Below, piece by piece: positions 8,533-18,597 of a DNA stretch of 64,000 bases. The notes under the pieces were generated by a model. It was not told where the DNA came from, did no database searches, and was given only the letters and a program-made list of their open reading frames with translations. How positions within the stretch are numbered: the first letter of the stretch is position 1; each line of letters begins with the position of its first letter. The position numbers and the translations under genes are program-made. The DNA comes from Heyndrickxia oleronia (GTDB lineage Bacteria > Bacillota > Bacilli > Bacillales > Bacillaceae_C): contig NZ_CP065424.1 in the NCBI RefSeq assembly GCF_017809215.1, positions 1,080,001 through 1,144,000 of the forward strand. Direction: 5' to 3'.

Positions 8533-10206
8533 GTGTTTATAAATAGGCTTAGCACACAGAAAAAATTATTTATTATGTTTTTAATTGTTGCACTGGTTCC
8601 TTTACTAACACTAGGAATTATTTCATATTTACAGTCCTCTAAAGTTGTTAATGGAAAATTAGCAAATTATAACCACTTTGCAGGGGAGAAAATTAAAACT
8701 CAATTAGATCAAATTTTAGTTGATATGTATTATGGATCATCTGCTATTCAACAATACTTAGCGGATAGTACAGCAGTAAATTTGAGACATCAGGAACCAA
8801 AAACGTACTCAGATTTTAAGGAGATGAATAATTTAGAGAGACTGTTGCAGGCACATAAAAAATCGAATATTCGTGGGATATACGTAATCACTTCATCAGG
8901 GTATTTTTATGGGGGCTATGATTTTAAATTCGATTTATTTAAGAAACAGGAAATATGGAAGCGTAGTGTTTGGAGTGGAAATCCTAGTATTGGGATCTAT
9001 CAGCCTACACATTACAAGGATAATAATCCAAAACATGTATTGGGATTAATTGTGCCATTAAAATACTCATATGGAGTATTAAACAATGGATATCTTTTAA
9101 TAGAAACCGATGTGGATGATTTATTTGAATTAATGAAGGTACTTGAAAAAGATCTCCATTCAAGAATTGAAATTAAAAATGAATTGGGACAATCACTTTA
9201 CCACTCTACTTCTAAAGAAGCAGCTAGGAAAGATGATATTATTTGGAAAGAACAGACAAACATTAATAATTGGAATGTTGAAATTCGGGTTCCAAGAGAT
9301 AAATTTTATCAATCGTCACGAGTGATTTTTAAAATTGTTTTAATAGGAATTGGGATCTCATTTCTACTGGCGTCAATGCTATCCTTTATTTTTTCCAATC
9401 AGTTTACAAAGAAAATCTTAAATTTAAAGTTTGCAATTGATGAAGTAAGTAAAGGAATTTTCGATACAAAACTCTCTATTCATACAAAAGATGAGATAGG
9501 TAAACTTAGTTTTCACTTTAATCGAATGGTTGATAAGATAAAACAATTAATGGAAGAAATTAAACAAAAAGAATTGATGAAACGTGAAGCTGAAATGAAG
9601 GCGATCCATTATCAAATTAACCCTCATCTTCTATTTAATACGTTAAACACCATTCAGTGGAAGGCACGCTTAGATGGAAATAAGGAAATTGGACAAATGC
9701 TATTACATTTGTCAAAAGTTCTTGAAGGTAATTTAAATTTTTCTATTGAACTTATTTCAATAAAGGAAGAGTTGGAGGCAATTGAGCATTTTTTAGTTAT
9801 TCAGAGACTTAGATATGGCGATCATTTTAATTTTCACTTAGTAATGGATGAGAAACTTAGTAATGGGTTAATTCCGAGAATGACATTGCAACCTATGCTT
9901 GAAAATATATTTTTCCATGCTTTTGAGGATGGAGAAGGAATCATTGAACTAGAGATTCTTGAGAGTGGTGAATATTTCCGGTTGTCTTTAAAGGACAATG
10001 GGAAAGGAATGTCACAGGATAAGTTGAATACTTTATTTACACGGCCAGAGGATAATGTACGTGGTGGTATTGGTTTATATAATGTAAAACAAAAATTCCA
10101 AATCTACTTTGGAAAGGATTTCTTAATTAGAGCGGATTCAGTGCTCACTCAAGGAACATTTATTACTATATCTTGGCCAAAAAGGTGGAGAGATACTCGT
10201 GGATAA
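8533..10206 (+). CDS. sensor histidine kinase, YesM/LytS type (HPK7)
   Basis: A 557-residue membrane kinase. It has a membrane helix at about residues 12-32, an extracellular double-Cache-like sensor (about 40-260), a second helix (about 265-288), HAMP (about 290-345), a His_kinase domain with HYQINPHLLFNTL (phospho-acceptor His about 365) and a HATPase_c domain with DNGKGM and GGIGLYN. It pairs with the downstream response regulator, whose start overlaps its end by 8 bases. YesM-type kinases usually control adjacent oligosaccharide uptake and hydrolysis genes. The start is GTG, with AAGGAGG 12 bases upstream, which is rather far. No better start is visible. Confidence 0.92.
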   Translation: MFINRLSTQKKLFIMFLIVALVPLLTLGIISYLQSSKVVNGKLANYNHFAGEKIKTQLDQILVDMYYGSSAIQQYLADSTAVNLRHQEPKTYSDFKEMNNLERLLQAHKKSNIRGIYVITSSGYFYGGYDFKFDLFKKQEIWKRSVWSGNPSIGIYQPTHYKDNNPKHVLGLIVPLKYSYGVLNNGYLLIETDVDDLFELMKVLEKDLHSRIEIKNELGQSLYHSTSKEAARKDDIIWKEQTNINNWNVEIRVPRDKFYQSSRVIFKIVLIGIGISFLLASMLSFIFSNQFTKKILNLKFAIDEVSKGIFDTKLSIHTKDEIGKLSFHFNRMVDKIKQLMEEIKQKELMKREAEMKAIHYQINPHLLFNTLNTIQWKARLDGNKEIGQMLLHLSKVLEGNLNFSIELISIKEELEAIEHFLVIQRLRYGDHFNFHLVMDEKLSNGLIPRMTLQPMLENIFFHAFEDGEGIIELEILESGEYFRLSLKDNGKGMSQDKLNTLFTRPEDNVRGGIGLYNVKQKFQIYFGKDFLIRADSVLTQGTFITISWPKRWRDTRG

Positions 10207-11344
10207 GTCACTTATTAAAGTATTAATTGTAGACGATGATACAATCGTACGACGAGGTTTAAGGGCAACGATTAATTGGAGCCACTACGGGATGAAGGTA
10301 ATTTCAGAAGCTCCAAATGGAAAACGTGGATGGGAGGAGTTTTTAAAATATCATCCAGATATTGTTATAACGGATATTGTGATGCCTGAAGAAAATGGTC
10401 TTGATTTTGCACGAAGAATTAAGGCATACTCACCACGTACGAAAATCCTTTTATTGAGTTGTCATAAAGATTTTGAATATGCACAGGAAGGATTAAAACT
10501 TGGGGCATCAGGCTATATATTAAAAACAGTATTCGAGGATTCGGAATTAGACCATTTTCTTACTTCCTTTCAACAGGAATTATCCCAATCTACGAAAGAA
10601 GTTTTAGCATCAGATATACAAGAATCCTTTAATTTTTGGATTAGGGATGATCAAAGTGATTTTGATCATCAATTGGAGATGTTCTTCAAGAATGACTGGA
10701 GTTGGATGAATCAACCTTTCTATGTCTATCTAATATATAAGTCCACTGCTTCATTATTGAAGTCTATCCCAAGGATGGTGAATGCTGTATCCTTATCAGT
10801 TAATGATAGTTATACTTTCATTTTTATAGAACAAGCTTTCCACCAAACTTTTTTAGGTAATCTGATTGAATTGAAAGCGAGACAAAAAGATCTGGATTGG
10901 ATATATGAGGGTCCATTATCTGGGATGCAGGAGTGGATGAAAGTGGTAAGAGCTTTTCACCATGCACAAAAAGAAGGATTATTATTTGAATGCCCAAATG
11001 TTATTATAATGGCGATTGATTATATTGTTAGAAACTTATCAAATCCTATGAGCGTTTCAGATATTGCTAAAGAAGTGAAAATGAGTAGGAGTCATTTAAG
11101 TACATCGTTTAAGAGAGCAACAGGTGAAAGTATTCACTCATATATAGAGAAAAAACGTCTTCAATGGGCAAAGCAGCTTTTAAATGAATCGAAATTAACC
11201 ATCCAAGAAATTGGTGAACTTATTGGAATTATGGATGCTAAATATTTTAGTAAGTGGTTCAAACGGTGTACAGGTTTTCCTCCTTCCAATTATCGTATCC
11301 AACAAAAAGACGATATAGGGCAAACAAATTGGCAAGCTAAATGA
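10199..11344 (+). CDS. response regulator with AraC-type DNA-binding domain (YesN family)
   Basis: 381 residues. The receiver domain (1 to about 125) has acidic pocket Asp12-14, phosphorylation site Asp59 (VITDIVMP) and Lys109. A divergent linker follows, then an AraC/XylS double helix-turn-helix at about 275-370 (MSVSDIAKEVKMSRSHLSTSF). It overlaps the kinase gene by 8 bp and starts with GTG. It is the likely activator of the sugar ABC importer and hydrolase genes that follow. A hairpin separates it from the solute-binding protein gene, so the importer operon probably has its own start or is partly uncoupled. Confidence 0.93.
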   Translation: MDKSLIKVLIVDDDTIVRRGLRATINWSHYGMKVISEAPNGKRGWEEFLKYHPDIVITDIVMPEENGLDFARRIKAYSPRTKILLLSCHKDFEYAQEGLKLGASGYILKTVFEDSELDHFLTSFQQELSQSTKEVLASDIQESFNFWIRDDQSDFDHQLEMFFKNDWSWMNQPFYVYLIYKSTASLLKSIPRMVNAVSLSVNDSYTFIFIEQAFHQTFLGNLIELKARQKDLDWIYEGPLSGMQEWMKVVRAFHHAQKEGLLFECPNVIIMAIDYIVRNLSNPMSVSDIAKEVKMSRSHLSTSFKRATGESIHSYIEKKRLQWAKQLLNESKLTIQEIGELIGIMDAKYFSKWFKRCTGFPPSNYRIQQKDDIGQTNWQAK

Positions 11345-11390
11345 AAAAACAATTAAAAAGTACAATGAGTATCAAACAAATAGAAGTGTT

Positions 11391-11431
11391 TAACCGCTTT
11401 CATTCAATATAAAATGAAAGCGGTTATATTT
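11391..11431 (+). terminator. perfect 14-bp hairpin between regulator and importer genes
   Basis: TAACCGCTTTCATT / AATGAAAGCGGTTA with an 8-base loop, then TATTTTT. It reads as an intrinsic terminator or attenuator after the regulator gene. The right arm (11415-11428) also resembles a CcpA cre site. Confidence 0.75.
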
Positions 11432-11464
11432 TTAATAGTTAAAAAATTAGAAAAGAGGGGTCCT

Positions 11465-12721
11465 ATGAAGAAAAAGAGAATATGGTTCTCGTTGTTAGTA
11501 GCAGTGTTTGTTCTTGTTATGTCTGCTTGTAGTTCAAACAATTCTTCTGGAGATGGGAAAAAGGATGGGAAAACAATTTTACGTTTTGCTACTTGGGATA
11601 CTGGTGATACGTTAAAAATTCAGCAGGATATAGCCAAGGAATTTGAAAAAGAAAATAAAGATGTAAAGGTGCAAGTAGAGGCATATGGAGATGGTTTTGA
11701 TCAAAAGATTGCTGCCTCATTTGGAGCAAAAAATCCTCCTGATGTGATGTATATGTGGGATTTTACAACTTATCATCAGTCACTTGAACCTTTAGACTCA
11801 TACGTGGAGAAGGACCCAGATATTAAAATGGATGATTTTTATGAGGGATTATTTAACTATTCGAAGGTAGATAAGAAGCTATATGGAATGCCTGCAGGTT
11901 TTTCTACTATGGTTGTTTATTATAATAAGAAACTTTTTGACCAATATAATATTCCGTATCCACAAGAGGGCTGGACATGGGACGAGTTTTTAGAAAGTGC
12001 AAAAAAATTAACAGATAAGAGTAAGAAGCAGTACGGATTTTCAGTTACCTCAGAACCGGATACTTATGATTTACAAAGCTTAGTATGGAGTAATGGCGGT
12101 AGTTTCATTAGTGATGATGGAAAGCAAATTGACGGGGTGATGAATAGCCCTGAAACAATTGAGGCAATCCAATTGTATGGTGACATGGTAAAAGACGGTA
12201 TTGCAGTATTAACTGGAGGGAAAAATCAGCAAAGTGCAAGTGATATTTTCAAATCAGGCAAACTTGGAATGCTTATTAGTGGAATTTGGCCAATTCAAGG
12301 CTATAAAGATGCAAAAGTTGATTTCGGTACTGTGATGATGCCTTCCTTTGGGTCAAAACCAGTTAAAGGATTAATCTCATCCTCTTCTATATCCATTGCG
12401 AAGGATTCAAAGCAAAAAGAACTGGCTTGGAAGTTTGTGAAATTTTACTCCTCTGAAAAAGCGATAAAAATGAGAACAGCAGATCTACCTGTAAGAAAAA
12501 GTGTAGTAGCAGAGACAAAAGTAATGGAAGATGCGCTATACAAGCCATTTTATACAATGCTTGAAAACGCTACTAATACACCTGCATTTTTATTAAATAA
12601 AAATTGGAATGAAGTAAATCGTAATTTATCGGCTGCCATAAATGCTGTTATGCTCGGTCAAAATGGAAAGCCATTATTTGATAAGGCGGTAAAAGATTCA
12701 GAAAAATACTTATCTAAGTAA
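11465..12721 (+). CDS. sugar ABC transporter substrate-binding lipoprotein
   Basis: 418-residue family 1 extracellular solute-binding protein. It has a lipoprotein signal peptide with charged MKKKR, a hydrophobic core and a lipobox ending SAC (lipidated Cys22), then a Ser/Asn-rich tether. A longer frame from 11414 is rejected because AGAGGGG directly precedes the ATG at 11465. It captures the oligosaccharide or glycoside for the two permeases encoded next. No ATPase gene is present here, as is common for CUT1 systems that share an MsmX-type ATPase encoded elsewhere. Confidence 0.93.
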   Translation: MKKKRIWFSLLVAVFVLVMSACSSNNSSGDGKKDGKTILRFATWDTGDTLKIQQDIAKEFEKENKDVKVQVEAYGDGFDQKIAASFGAKNPPDVMYMWDFTTYHQSLEPLDSYVEKDPDIKMDDFYEGLFNYSKVDKKLYGMPAGFSTMVVYYNKKLFDQYNIPYPQEGWTWDEFLESAKKLTDKSKKQYGFSVTSEPDTYDLQSLVWSNGGSFISDDGKQIDGVMNSPETIEAIQLYGDMVKDGIAVLTGGKNQQSASDIFKSGKLGMLISGIWPIQGYKDAKVDFGTVMMPSFGSKPVKGLISSSSISIAKDSKQKELAWKFVKFYSSEKAIKMRTADLPVRKSVVAETKVMEDALYKPFYTMLENATNTPAFLLNKNWNEVNRNLSAAINAVMLGQNGKPLFDKAVKDSEKYLSK

Positions 12722-12803
12722 ATTAAACGATGAGGGAGCAAATCTATTAATAAGTCCAAAATTAGTAGAAAGCTCCTTTCAGGATTAGTAGGAGAGGGTA
12801 ATT

Positions 12804-13748
12804 ATGAGAGTCGATTTGAGTGTCACTACCGGACAAACAACGATTCAGACGAAGAAGAAAAAACAATGGAGAAAAATTACTCCTTATTTATTTGTTTCAC
12901 CTTGGATTATTGGATTTTTAATTTTTACATTAGGCCCATTGCTTTTTTCATTTGTAATTAGCTTTTTTGATTGGCCGATTGTCGGTGAGAAGAAATTTGT
13001 TGGACTATCCAATTACATGACAATGTTTACCGATGATCCACTGTTTTGGCACTCTTTATGGGTTACTGTGAAGTTTGCTCTCTTCTTTGTTCCATTAAAT
13101 ATTATATTAGCACTGTTGTTAGCCATTTTATTAAATCAAAGGGTAAAAGGAAGCTCTCTATTCCGAACATTTTTCTATGTTCCTTCTGTAATATCTGGTG
13201 TCGCTTTAGCGATGATTTGGGGATCCGTTTATGATGGAGAATATGGCATTCTTAATTATTTATTATCTTTAATTGGGATTGATGGACCTAACTGGTTGAA
13301 TGATACAACTTGGGCATTGGTGGCAATGGTTGTCGCAAGTTTATGGGGACAGGGGACCATGATGCTGATTTTTCTAGCAGGCTTAAAAAATATACCCCAA
13401 GAATTATATGAAGCAGCAGAAATTGATGGTGCAGGAAAGATTTATCAATTCTTTAAAATTACATTGCCACTACTGTCACCAACTATTCTGTTTAATTTAA
13501 TTATGACGATTATCGGTGCATTTCAGCAACTAACTTTAGCACTTGTCTTAACAGGTGGAGGTCCACTTCAATCAACCTATTTTTATGCGATGTATGTTTA
13601 TGAGAATGCATTTAAATATTTTAAAATGGGCTATTCATCAGCCAATGCATGGATTATGTTCATCATTGTTCTTTCATTAACCTTAGTTGTTTTTAAATCC
13701 TCTAGTATGTGGGTGTATTACGAAAATGAAGTAAAAAACGATAAATAG
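12804..13748 (+). CDS. sugar ABC transporter permease, MalF/UgpA type
   Basis: 314 residues with six or seven membrane helices and the EAA loop (YEAAEIDGAGKIYQFFKITLP) that contacts the ATPase. The N-terminal tail is charged and followed by ITPYLFVSPWIIGF, typical of CUT1 family first permeases. It lies 82 bp after the binding-protein gene and 22 bp before the second permease. The RBS is AGGAGAGGG. It forms the heterodimeric channel with the next product. Confidence 0.93.
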   Translation: MRVDLSVTTGQTTIQTKKKKQWRKITPYLFVSPWIIGFLIFTLGPLLFSFVISFFDWPIVGEKKFVGLSNYMTMFTDDPLFWHSLWVTVKFALFFVPLNIILALLLAILLNQRVKGSSLFRTFFYVPSVISGVALAMIWGSVYDGEYGILNYLLSLIGIDGPNWLNDTTWALVAMVVASLWGQGTMMLIFLAGLKNIPQELYEAAEIDGAGKIYQFFKITLPLLSPTILFNLIMTIIGAFQQLTLALVLTGGGPLQSTYFYAMYVYENAFKYFKMGYSSANAWIMFIIVLSLTLVVFKSSSMWVYYENEVKNDK

Positions 13749-13770
13749 AACTTAAAAAGGGGGTGCCTAG

Positions 13771-14598
13771 ATGAAAGCACAAAGAAGAGTGCAAAAGGGA
13801 TTCGTCTATGGAATGCTTATTCTATTATCCATCCTATTCCTTGCACCATTTTTTTGGATGATTTCGACAGCGCTTAAATCACCAGAGGAGCTATATCAAT
13901 TTCCACCAAAGCTTTTACCATCAACCTGGCATTTTGAAAACTTTTCGAAGGCGTGGAACAGTCAACCGTTTAATCACTTTTTAGTGAACAGTTTAATTGT
14001 AACCGTTATGACTACAATAGGACAAATCGTTTCATCTACATTAGTTGCCTATGGGTTTGCACGTTTCAAATTTAAAGGTAGAGATGTTTTATTTATTATT
14101 CTTTTAGCTACGATGATGATTCCATGGGATGTTACGATGATTCCACAATATATGGAGTTTAATTTATTCGGTTGGATTAATACGTTAAAAGCACTAATTG
14201 TTCCATCCTGGTTTGGTTCAGCCTTTTACATTTTCTTGCTCCGACAGTTTATTATGTCTATTCCAAAAGAACTTGATGAAGCGGCAAGAATGGATGGAGC
14301 AAATTCTTTCCAAATATATTATAAAATTTATTTGCCGCTAGTTTGGCCAGTCATTGTATTGATTGCTGTATTTAATATTTTAGGGAGCTGGAATGATTAT
14401 TTAGGCCCATTAATTTTCTTAAATGATCAGAGTAAATATACACTAACCTTGGGGTTAGCTCAGTTTAAAGGTGTTCACGATGTTGATACAAACGGAATCA
14501 TGGCTGTCACGTTCTTAATTAGTATCGTACCACTCATCCTATTCTTCTTGGCACAGAAGAAAATTGTTGAAGGTGTACAGTCAACAGGACTGAAATAA
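13771..14598 (+). CDS. sugar ABC transporter permease, MalG/UgpE type
   Basis: 275 residues with six membrane helices. It carries FWMISTALKSPEEL, typical of the second CUT1 permease, and the EAA loop LDEAARMDGANSFQIYYKI. It is partner of the upstream permease. A hairpin with a short T tail follows the gene before the glycosidase gene, so expression may step down there. Confidence 0.93.
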   Translation: MKAQRRVQKGFVYGMLILLSILFLAPFFWMISTALKSPEELYQFPPKLLPSTWHFENFSKAWNSQPFNHFLVNSLIVTVMTTIGQIVSSTLVAYGFARFKFKGRDVLFIILLATMMIPWDVTMIPQYMEFNLFGWINTLKALIVPSWFGSAFYIFLLRQFIMSIPKELDEAARMDGANSFQIYYKIYLPLVWPVIVLIAVFNILGSWNDYLGPLIFLNDQSKYTLTLGLAQFKGVHDVDTNGIMAVTFLISIVPLILFFLAQKKIVEGVQSTGLK

Positions 14599-14604
14599 TG
14601 ATAA

Positions 14605-14639
14605 AAAATGGATGGATTTTCAGTTCATCCATTTTGTTT
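14605..14639 (+). terminator. hairpin after the second permease gene
   Basis: AAAATGGATG / CATCCATTTT (10 bp), then GTTTT. Read-through is likely because the next gene is functionally linked and starts 74 bp after the permease stop. Confidence 0.65.
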
Positions 14640-14671
14640 TAACGCTTTAGAAAAAGATAAGGAGGGTAAGT

Positions 14672-16396
14672 ATGAAGGTTGCAAACATGAAAATTCCGTT
14701 CAGCTATTATGGTTCCTATTTAGTTATCTCTCCAATCCACAGAAAAGGATCTGATCAAACCAAATTGTTTATCCGACATATTCGCGGAGGAGATGAACGA
14801 GATAGTTCACTTTTTGCCATTGAGATGTTACGTGGTGAAGAAAGCATTCATTACGATGTTGAGATGGAGCCCCATTTACTTTCGCTAATTGCGACAGATG
14901 GTAGCGGTGATTCAATTAAATGCTGTTTTAGCTCTGATTCTACGATTCGAATAAAAGGGAATCGCGTGGGACTAAAGCTTTCTGCTATAACAGGTGCTTA
15001 TGATTATGCCGTGCGTTTTCCAGATACAACCTGGGAGATGAATAGTTTTATTCAAAAACGAAGATTTCGACTTATTCCTTTGGAAGGTTCACTGCTAGTG
15101 GATGCTCCGTTTGAGGTAGATAAGAGTAAGCATATTTTCGCCTATTGTAAGCCAGATGTGATGACCGAGGAATTTGATCTAGCGATTACTGAATATAATC
15201 TCGTTTTTGAAAAGGAATCCAACTTATCTCTTTCATTTAAAGAAAATGTTCTTCGTGCTGAAAAGGAATTTAAGCACTGGAAAGAGGGGATGTTAAAGAT
15301 CCCTGATGTGTACAACAATGGATTTGACATGGCATCCTATATTACTTGGTCATGTGTAGTGAAACCGGATGGATTATTAAAGAGACCTGCCATGTATATG
15401 TCTAAAAACTGGATGACAAATATTTGGAGTTGGGATCATTGCTTTAATGCGATGGCACTTATTGAAAATAAGCCTGAACTTGCATGGGATCAGTTTTGTA
15501 TTTTCTTCGATCAACAAGATCGTTCCGGCGCATTACCAGATTTCTTAAATGATCAAGGGGCATTGTGGAATTGCTGTAAACCACCTATTCATGGCTGGGC
15601 ATTGAAGTGGATGATGGAAAAAACAACGTTTATTGACAATGAAAGATTAGTAGAGGTATATGAGCCATTAAAACGGTGGACCAATTGGTGGTTTTACCAT
15701 CGTGACGATGATCAAGATGGAGTTTGTCAATATAATCATGGGAATGATAGCGGTTGGGATAATAGCACGGTTTTTGCAAAAGGAATTCCAGTCGAAACTC
15801 CAGATTTATCGGCGTTTTTAATTATACAAATGGATGTATTACAAAAAATTGCAAAACAATTAGGAAAAGCAAAAGAAGCGTTGGAATGGAAACAGCGAGC
15901 GGATGCCACTTTTTCCGCCATGATGGAGCATTTTTGGACAGAAAATGGATTTAGAGCCTGTTTATCTACCACTCATGAGACGATTAAATCTGATAGTCTC
16001 TTACTCTATATCCCTCTCATTTTAGGTGAGCGATTAACTAGTGAGCAAAGAAATATATTATTAACCAATTTATTAACGAAAAACAAGTTTAAGACAGAGC
16101 ATGGTTTTGCAACGGAAAGTGTAACTAGTGATTATTATCGAGATGATGGTTATTGGCGAGGACCAATTTGGGCTCCTTCCACTATGCTCTTAATAGATGG
16201 ATTATTAGCATGTGGAGAAGGAGATTTGGCAATCAAAATTGCAGAAGCGTTTTGTCAGATGGCAAATCAATCAGGTATGGCAGAAAATTTTAACGCGATG
16301 ACTGGGGAAGGGCTGCGTGATCCTGCATTTACTTGGACCTCAAGTGTGTTTTTGATTGCGGGCAGTTTAATTAATAAGGAGTGTGTAACCAAGTGA
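14672..16396 (+). CDS. GH63-like (alpha/alpha)6-barrel glycoside hydrolase
   Basis: 574 residues resembling MGH1/YgjK-type six-hairpin glycosidases (mannosylglycerate or glucosylglycerate hydrolase-like, alpha-glucosidase-like). Recognisable catalytic-domain motifs are WSWDHCFNA, PDFLND, NDSGWDNS (likely general acid Asp363), YWRGPIW and AENFNAMTGEGL (likely base Glu538). There is no signal peptide, so it acts on an imported glycoside in the cytoplasm. AAGGAGGG precedes the ATG. The exact substrate is unknown. With the downstream beta-galactosidase and importer it suggests an oligosaccharide with both alpha and beta linkages, or a glycoside with a non-sugar aglycone. Confidence 0.75.
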   Translation: MKVANMKIPFSYYGSYLVISPIHRKGSDQTKLFIRHIRGGDERDSSLFAIEMLRGEESIHYDVEMEPHLLSLIATDGSGDSIKCCFSSDSTIRIKGNRVGLKLSAITGAYDYAVRFPDTTWEMNSFIQKRRFRLIPLEGSLLVDAPFEVDKSKHIFAYCKPDVMTEEFDLAITEYNLVFEKESNLSLSFKENVLRAEKEFKHWKEGMLKIPDVYNNGFDMASYITWSCVVKPDGLLKRPAMYMSKNWMTNIWSWDHCFNAMALIENKPELAWDQFCIFFDQQDRSGALPDFLNDQGALWNCCKPPIHGWALKWMMEKTTFIDNERLVEVYEPLKRWTNWWFYHRDDDQDGVCQYNHGNDSGWDNSTVFAKGIPVETPDLSAFLIIQMDVLQKIAKQLGKAKEALEWKQRADATFSAMMEHFWTENGFRACLSTTHETIKSDSLLLYIPLILGERLTSEQRNILLTNLLTKNKFKTEHGFATESVTSDYYRDDGYWRGPIWAPSTMLLIDGLLACGEGDLAIKIAEAFCQMANQSGMAENFNAMTGEGLRDPAFTWTSSVFLIAGSLINKECVTK

Positions 16397-17169
16397 ATCG
16401 AGACTATTTTCAATTGAAAAATAAAGTATGTGTGATTACTGGAGCTGCATCGGGGATAGGGTTAGCAACAGCCCAATTATTAGCGGAGGTCGGCAGCAAG
16501 GTTGTATTGTTAGACATTAATGAAACAAATGGAAAAGAGGTGGAAGCGGATCTAAATAATCAAGGACGTTCAGCTCGATTTATTAAATGTGATGTAACAA
16601 AATCTGCAGATTGTCAACATGTTCAAGAACTGCTAGAGAAAGAGTATGGAAGTGTAGACGTACTATTTAATAATGCAGGAATTATTCGAAGAAAGAGTGT
16701 AGTGGAACTGGAGGAAAATGATTGGGATTTAGTTATCGATGTATCTTTAAAGGGTGTATATCTTCTATCTAAATATTTAATCCCTCTGATGGCTGCTGCT
16801 GGCGGTGGAAGTATTATTAATACTGGATCGGGATGGGGATTGAAAGGAGGAGATCAGGCGGCGGCGTATTGTGCGGCAAAAGCGGGTGTTGTTAATTTAA
16901 CGAAAGCAATGGCGATTGACCATGGGCCACAAAATATTCGTGTGAATTGTATTTGCCCTGGTGATACAGATACACCATTACTTAGGGATGAAGCAAAGCA
17001 GCTAAATCTAAATGAAGATATATTTTTAATTTCGTCAGGTGCAGATCGTCCATTAGCGAGAATTGGTAAACCACAGGATATAGCCAACGGGGTATTATTT
17101 CTTGCTAGTGAACTTGCCTCATGGGTAACAGGAACAGAGCTAGTTGTTGATGGCGGTGGTTTAGCTTAA
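16393..17169 (+). CDS. SDR family NAD(P)-dependent oxidoreductase
   Basis: A classical short-chain dehydrogenase of about 258 residues. It has the TGAASGIG cofactor motif, an acidic residue after beta-2 (LLDIN) suggesting NAD+, NNAG, a catalytic Ser in NTGSGWG and Tyr/Lys in YCAAK, and the C-terminal VVDGGG. The GTG at 16393 overlaps the TGA of the glycosidase gene and has AAGGAG 10 bases upstream. The upstream GTG at 16381 lies inside that site. Within this operon it probably oxidises the sugar, sugar acid or aglycone released by the glycosidase. Confidence 0.88.
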   Translation: MNRDYFQLKNKVCVITGAASGIGLATAQLLAEVGSKVVLLDINETNGKEVEADLNNQGRSARFIKCDVTKSADCQHVQELLEKEYGSVDVLFNNAGIIRRKSVVELEENDWDLVIDVSLKGVYLLSKYLIPLMAAAGGGSIINTGSGWGLKGGDQAAAYCAAKAGVVNLTKAMAIDHGPQNIRVNCICPGDTDTPLLRDEAKQLNLNEDIFLISSGADRPLARIGKPQDIANGVLFLASELASWVTGTELVVDGGGLA

Positions 17170-17196
17170 GTAACTATTTTAAGGAGGGAATTAGCG

Positions 17197-18585
17197 ATGT
17201 CACAAAAAATACACCCATATATTCCAAATATGGTCCCAGAAATTCAGGAAGAGATGCTTAATGAGATAGGGGTCCAATCCGTTATGGAGTTATATAATTG
17301 TATTCCAAAAGAGCTTCAATTTCAGGGAAATATGGACCTGCCCAAGCCTTTAACGGAATATGAGCTTAGGAGATATATCGAAGCAATACTTCAAAAGAAT
17401 ATAAACACTAAGGAATATGTAAGCTTCTTAGGTGCAGGATGCTGGCAGCATTTTATCCCAGCTGTTTGCGATGAAATTAACCAACGTTCAGAGTTTTTGA
17501 CTGCTTATGCTGGCGAACCATATGAGGATCATGGGCGCTTCCAGGCACTTTTTGAGTATCAAAGTTTATTAGCAGAATTAGTTGATATGGATGTGGTCAA
17601 TGTACCCACCTTCGATTGGGGGCAAGCAGCGGCTACTTCAATTAGAATGGCTGCTAGGATAACTAAGAGGAAGAAAGTACTTCTTGCCAAAACTGTTGCT
17701 CCTGAACGAACAAAGATTATAACGAATTATGGCTCTCCTGATTTAGAATTTGAATTTATTGATTTTCAATTAGAATCTGGATTAATGAATCTTGAAGACT
17801 TAATAGTTAAATTATCTGAAGATGTTGCTGCCCTATATTTTGAAAATCCATCCTATCTGGGATTTATTGAGTCACAAGGGGAGACGATAGCAAAATTATT
17901 AAAGGAAAAAGGAGTCCTAATGATTGTAGGGGTTGATCCAATCTCACTTGGAATATTAGCTCCACCAAGTCATTATGGTGCAGATATCGTTTGTGGTGAT
18001 TTACAACCACTTGGTATGCATATGAATTTTAGCGGCGGGCAAGCAGGATTTATTACCACCCGTGATGAGGTTGAGTTTGTTCAGGAGTATCCATCTCGTT
18101 TATTCGGGATAATTCCTACTATTCAAAAAGGAGAGTATGGATTTGGTGACGTGGCCTATGACCGCACCTCCTTTGCATTACGTGAAAAGGGAAAAGAATC
18201 TGTTGGAACTCAAACAGCATTATGGGGAATAACAGCAGGCGTTTACTTAGCTTTAATGGGACCAGATGGGATGTCTGATGTAGGTCAAGCGATTAGACAA
18301 AATAGTCAATATGCTGTTAAACAGCTTGCAAATATAAAAGGCATAAAAGGATCACGTTTCCGATCCCCATTTTTTAAAGAATTTATAGTTGATTTTAATG
18401 AAACGGATATGACAGTAAAAGACATCAATCAAAAGCTTCTTCAATATAAAATCTTTGGGGGAAAAGATTTATCTATTGAATTTCCAGAGCTGGGTCAATG
18501 TGCTTTGTATTGTGTTACAGAGATTCACACAAAAGAGGATATTGATCGTCTAATTGATTCATTAACTGAAATCATTCAGAAATAG
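17197..18585 (+). CDS. GcvPA-like PLP-fold protein, divergent glycine dehydrogenase subunit 1
   Basis: 462 residues, clearly homologous to the alpha (N-terminal half) subunit of the glycine cleavage P-protein. It has the family start (IPNMVPEIQEEMLNEIG) and SFLGAG near residue 78. The normally conserved region that reads AYTPYQPEISQG in true GcvPA is replaced by AYAGEPYEDHG, and the following block (VPTFDWGQAAATS) also departs from the usual MYDGATALAEA. AAGGAGGG precedes the ATG. It lies in a sugar catabolic operon with no gcvT, gcvH or lpd, so ordinary glycine cleavage is doubtful. Partner: the next gene. Confidence 0.75.
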   Translation: MSQKIHPYIPNMVPEIQEEMLNEIGVQSVMELYNCIPKELQFQGNMDLPKPLTEYELRRYIEAILQKNINTKEYVSFLGAGCWQHFIPAVCDEINQRSEFLTAYAGEPYEDHGRFQALFEYQSLLAELVDMDVVNVPTFDWGQAAATSIRMAARITKRKKVLLAKTVAPERTKIITNYGSPDLEFEFIDFQLESGLMNLEDLIVKLSEDVAALYFENPSYLGFIESQGETIAKLLKEKGVLMIVGVDPISLGILAPPSHYGADIVCGDLQPLGMHMNFSGGQAGFITTRDEVEFVQEYPSRLFGIIPTIQKGEYGFGDVAYDRTSFALREKGKESVGTQTALWGITAGVYLALMGPDGMSDVGQAIRQNSQYAVKQLANIKGIKGSRFRSPFFKEFIVDFNETDMTVKDINQKLLQYKIFGGKDLSIEFPELGQCALYCVTEIHTKEDIDRLIDSLTEIIQK

Positions 18586-18597
18586 GGAGGAGCGAAT

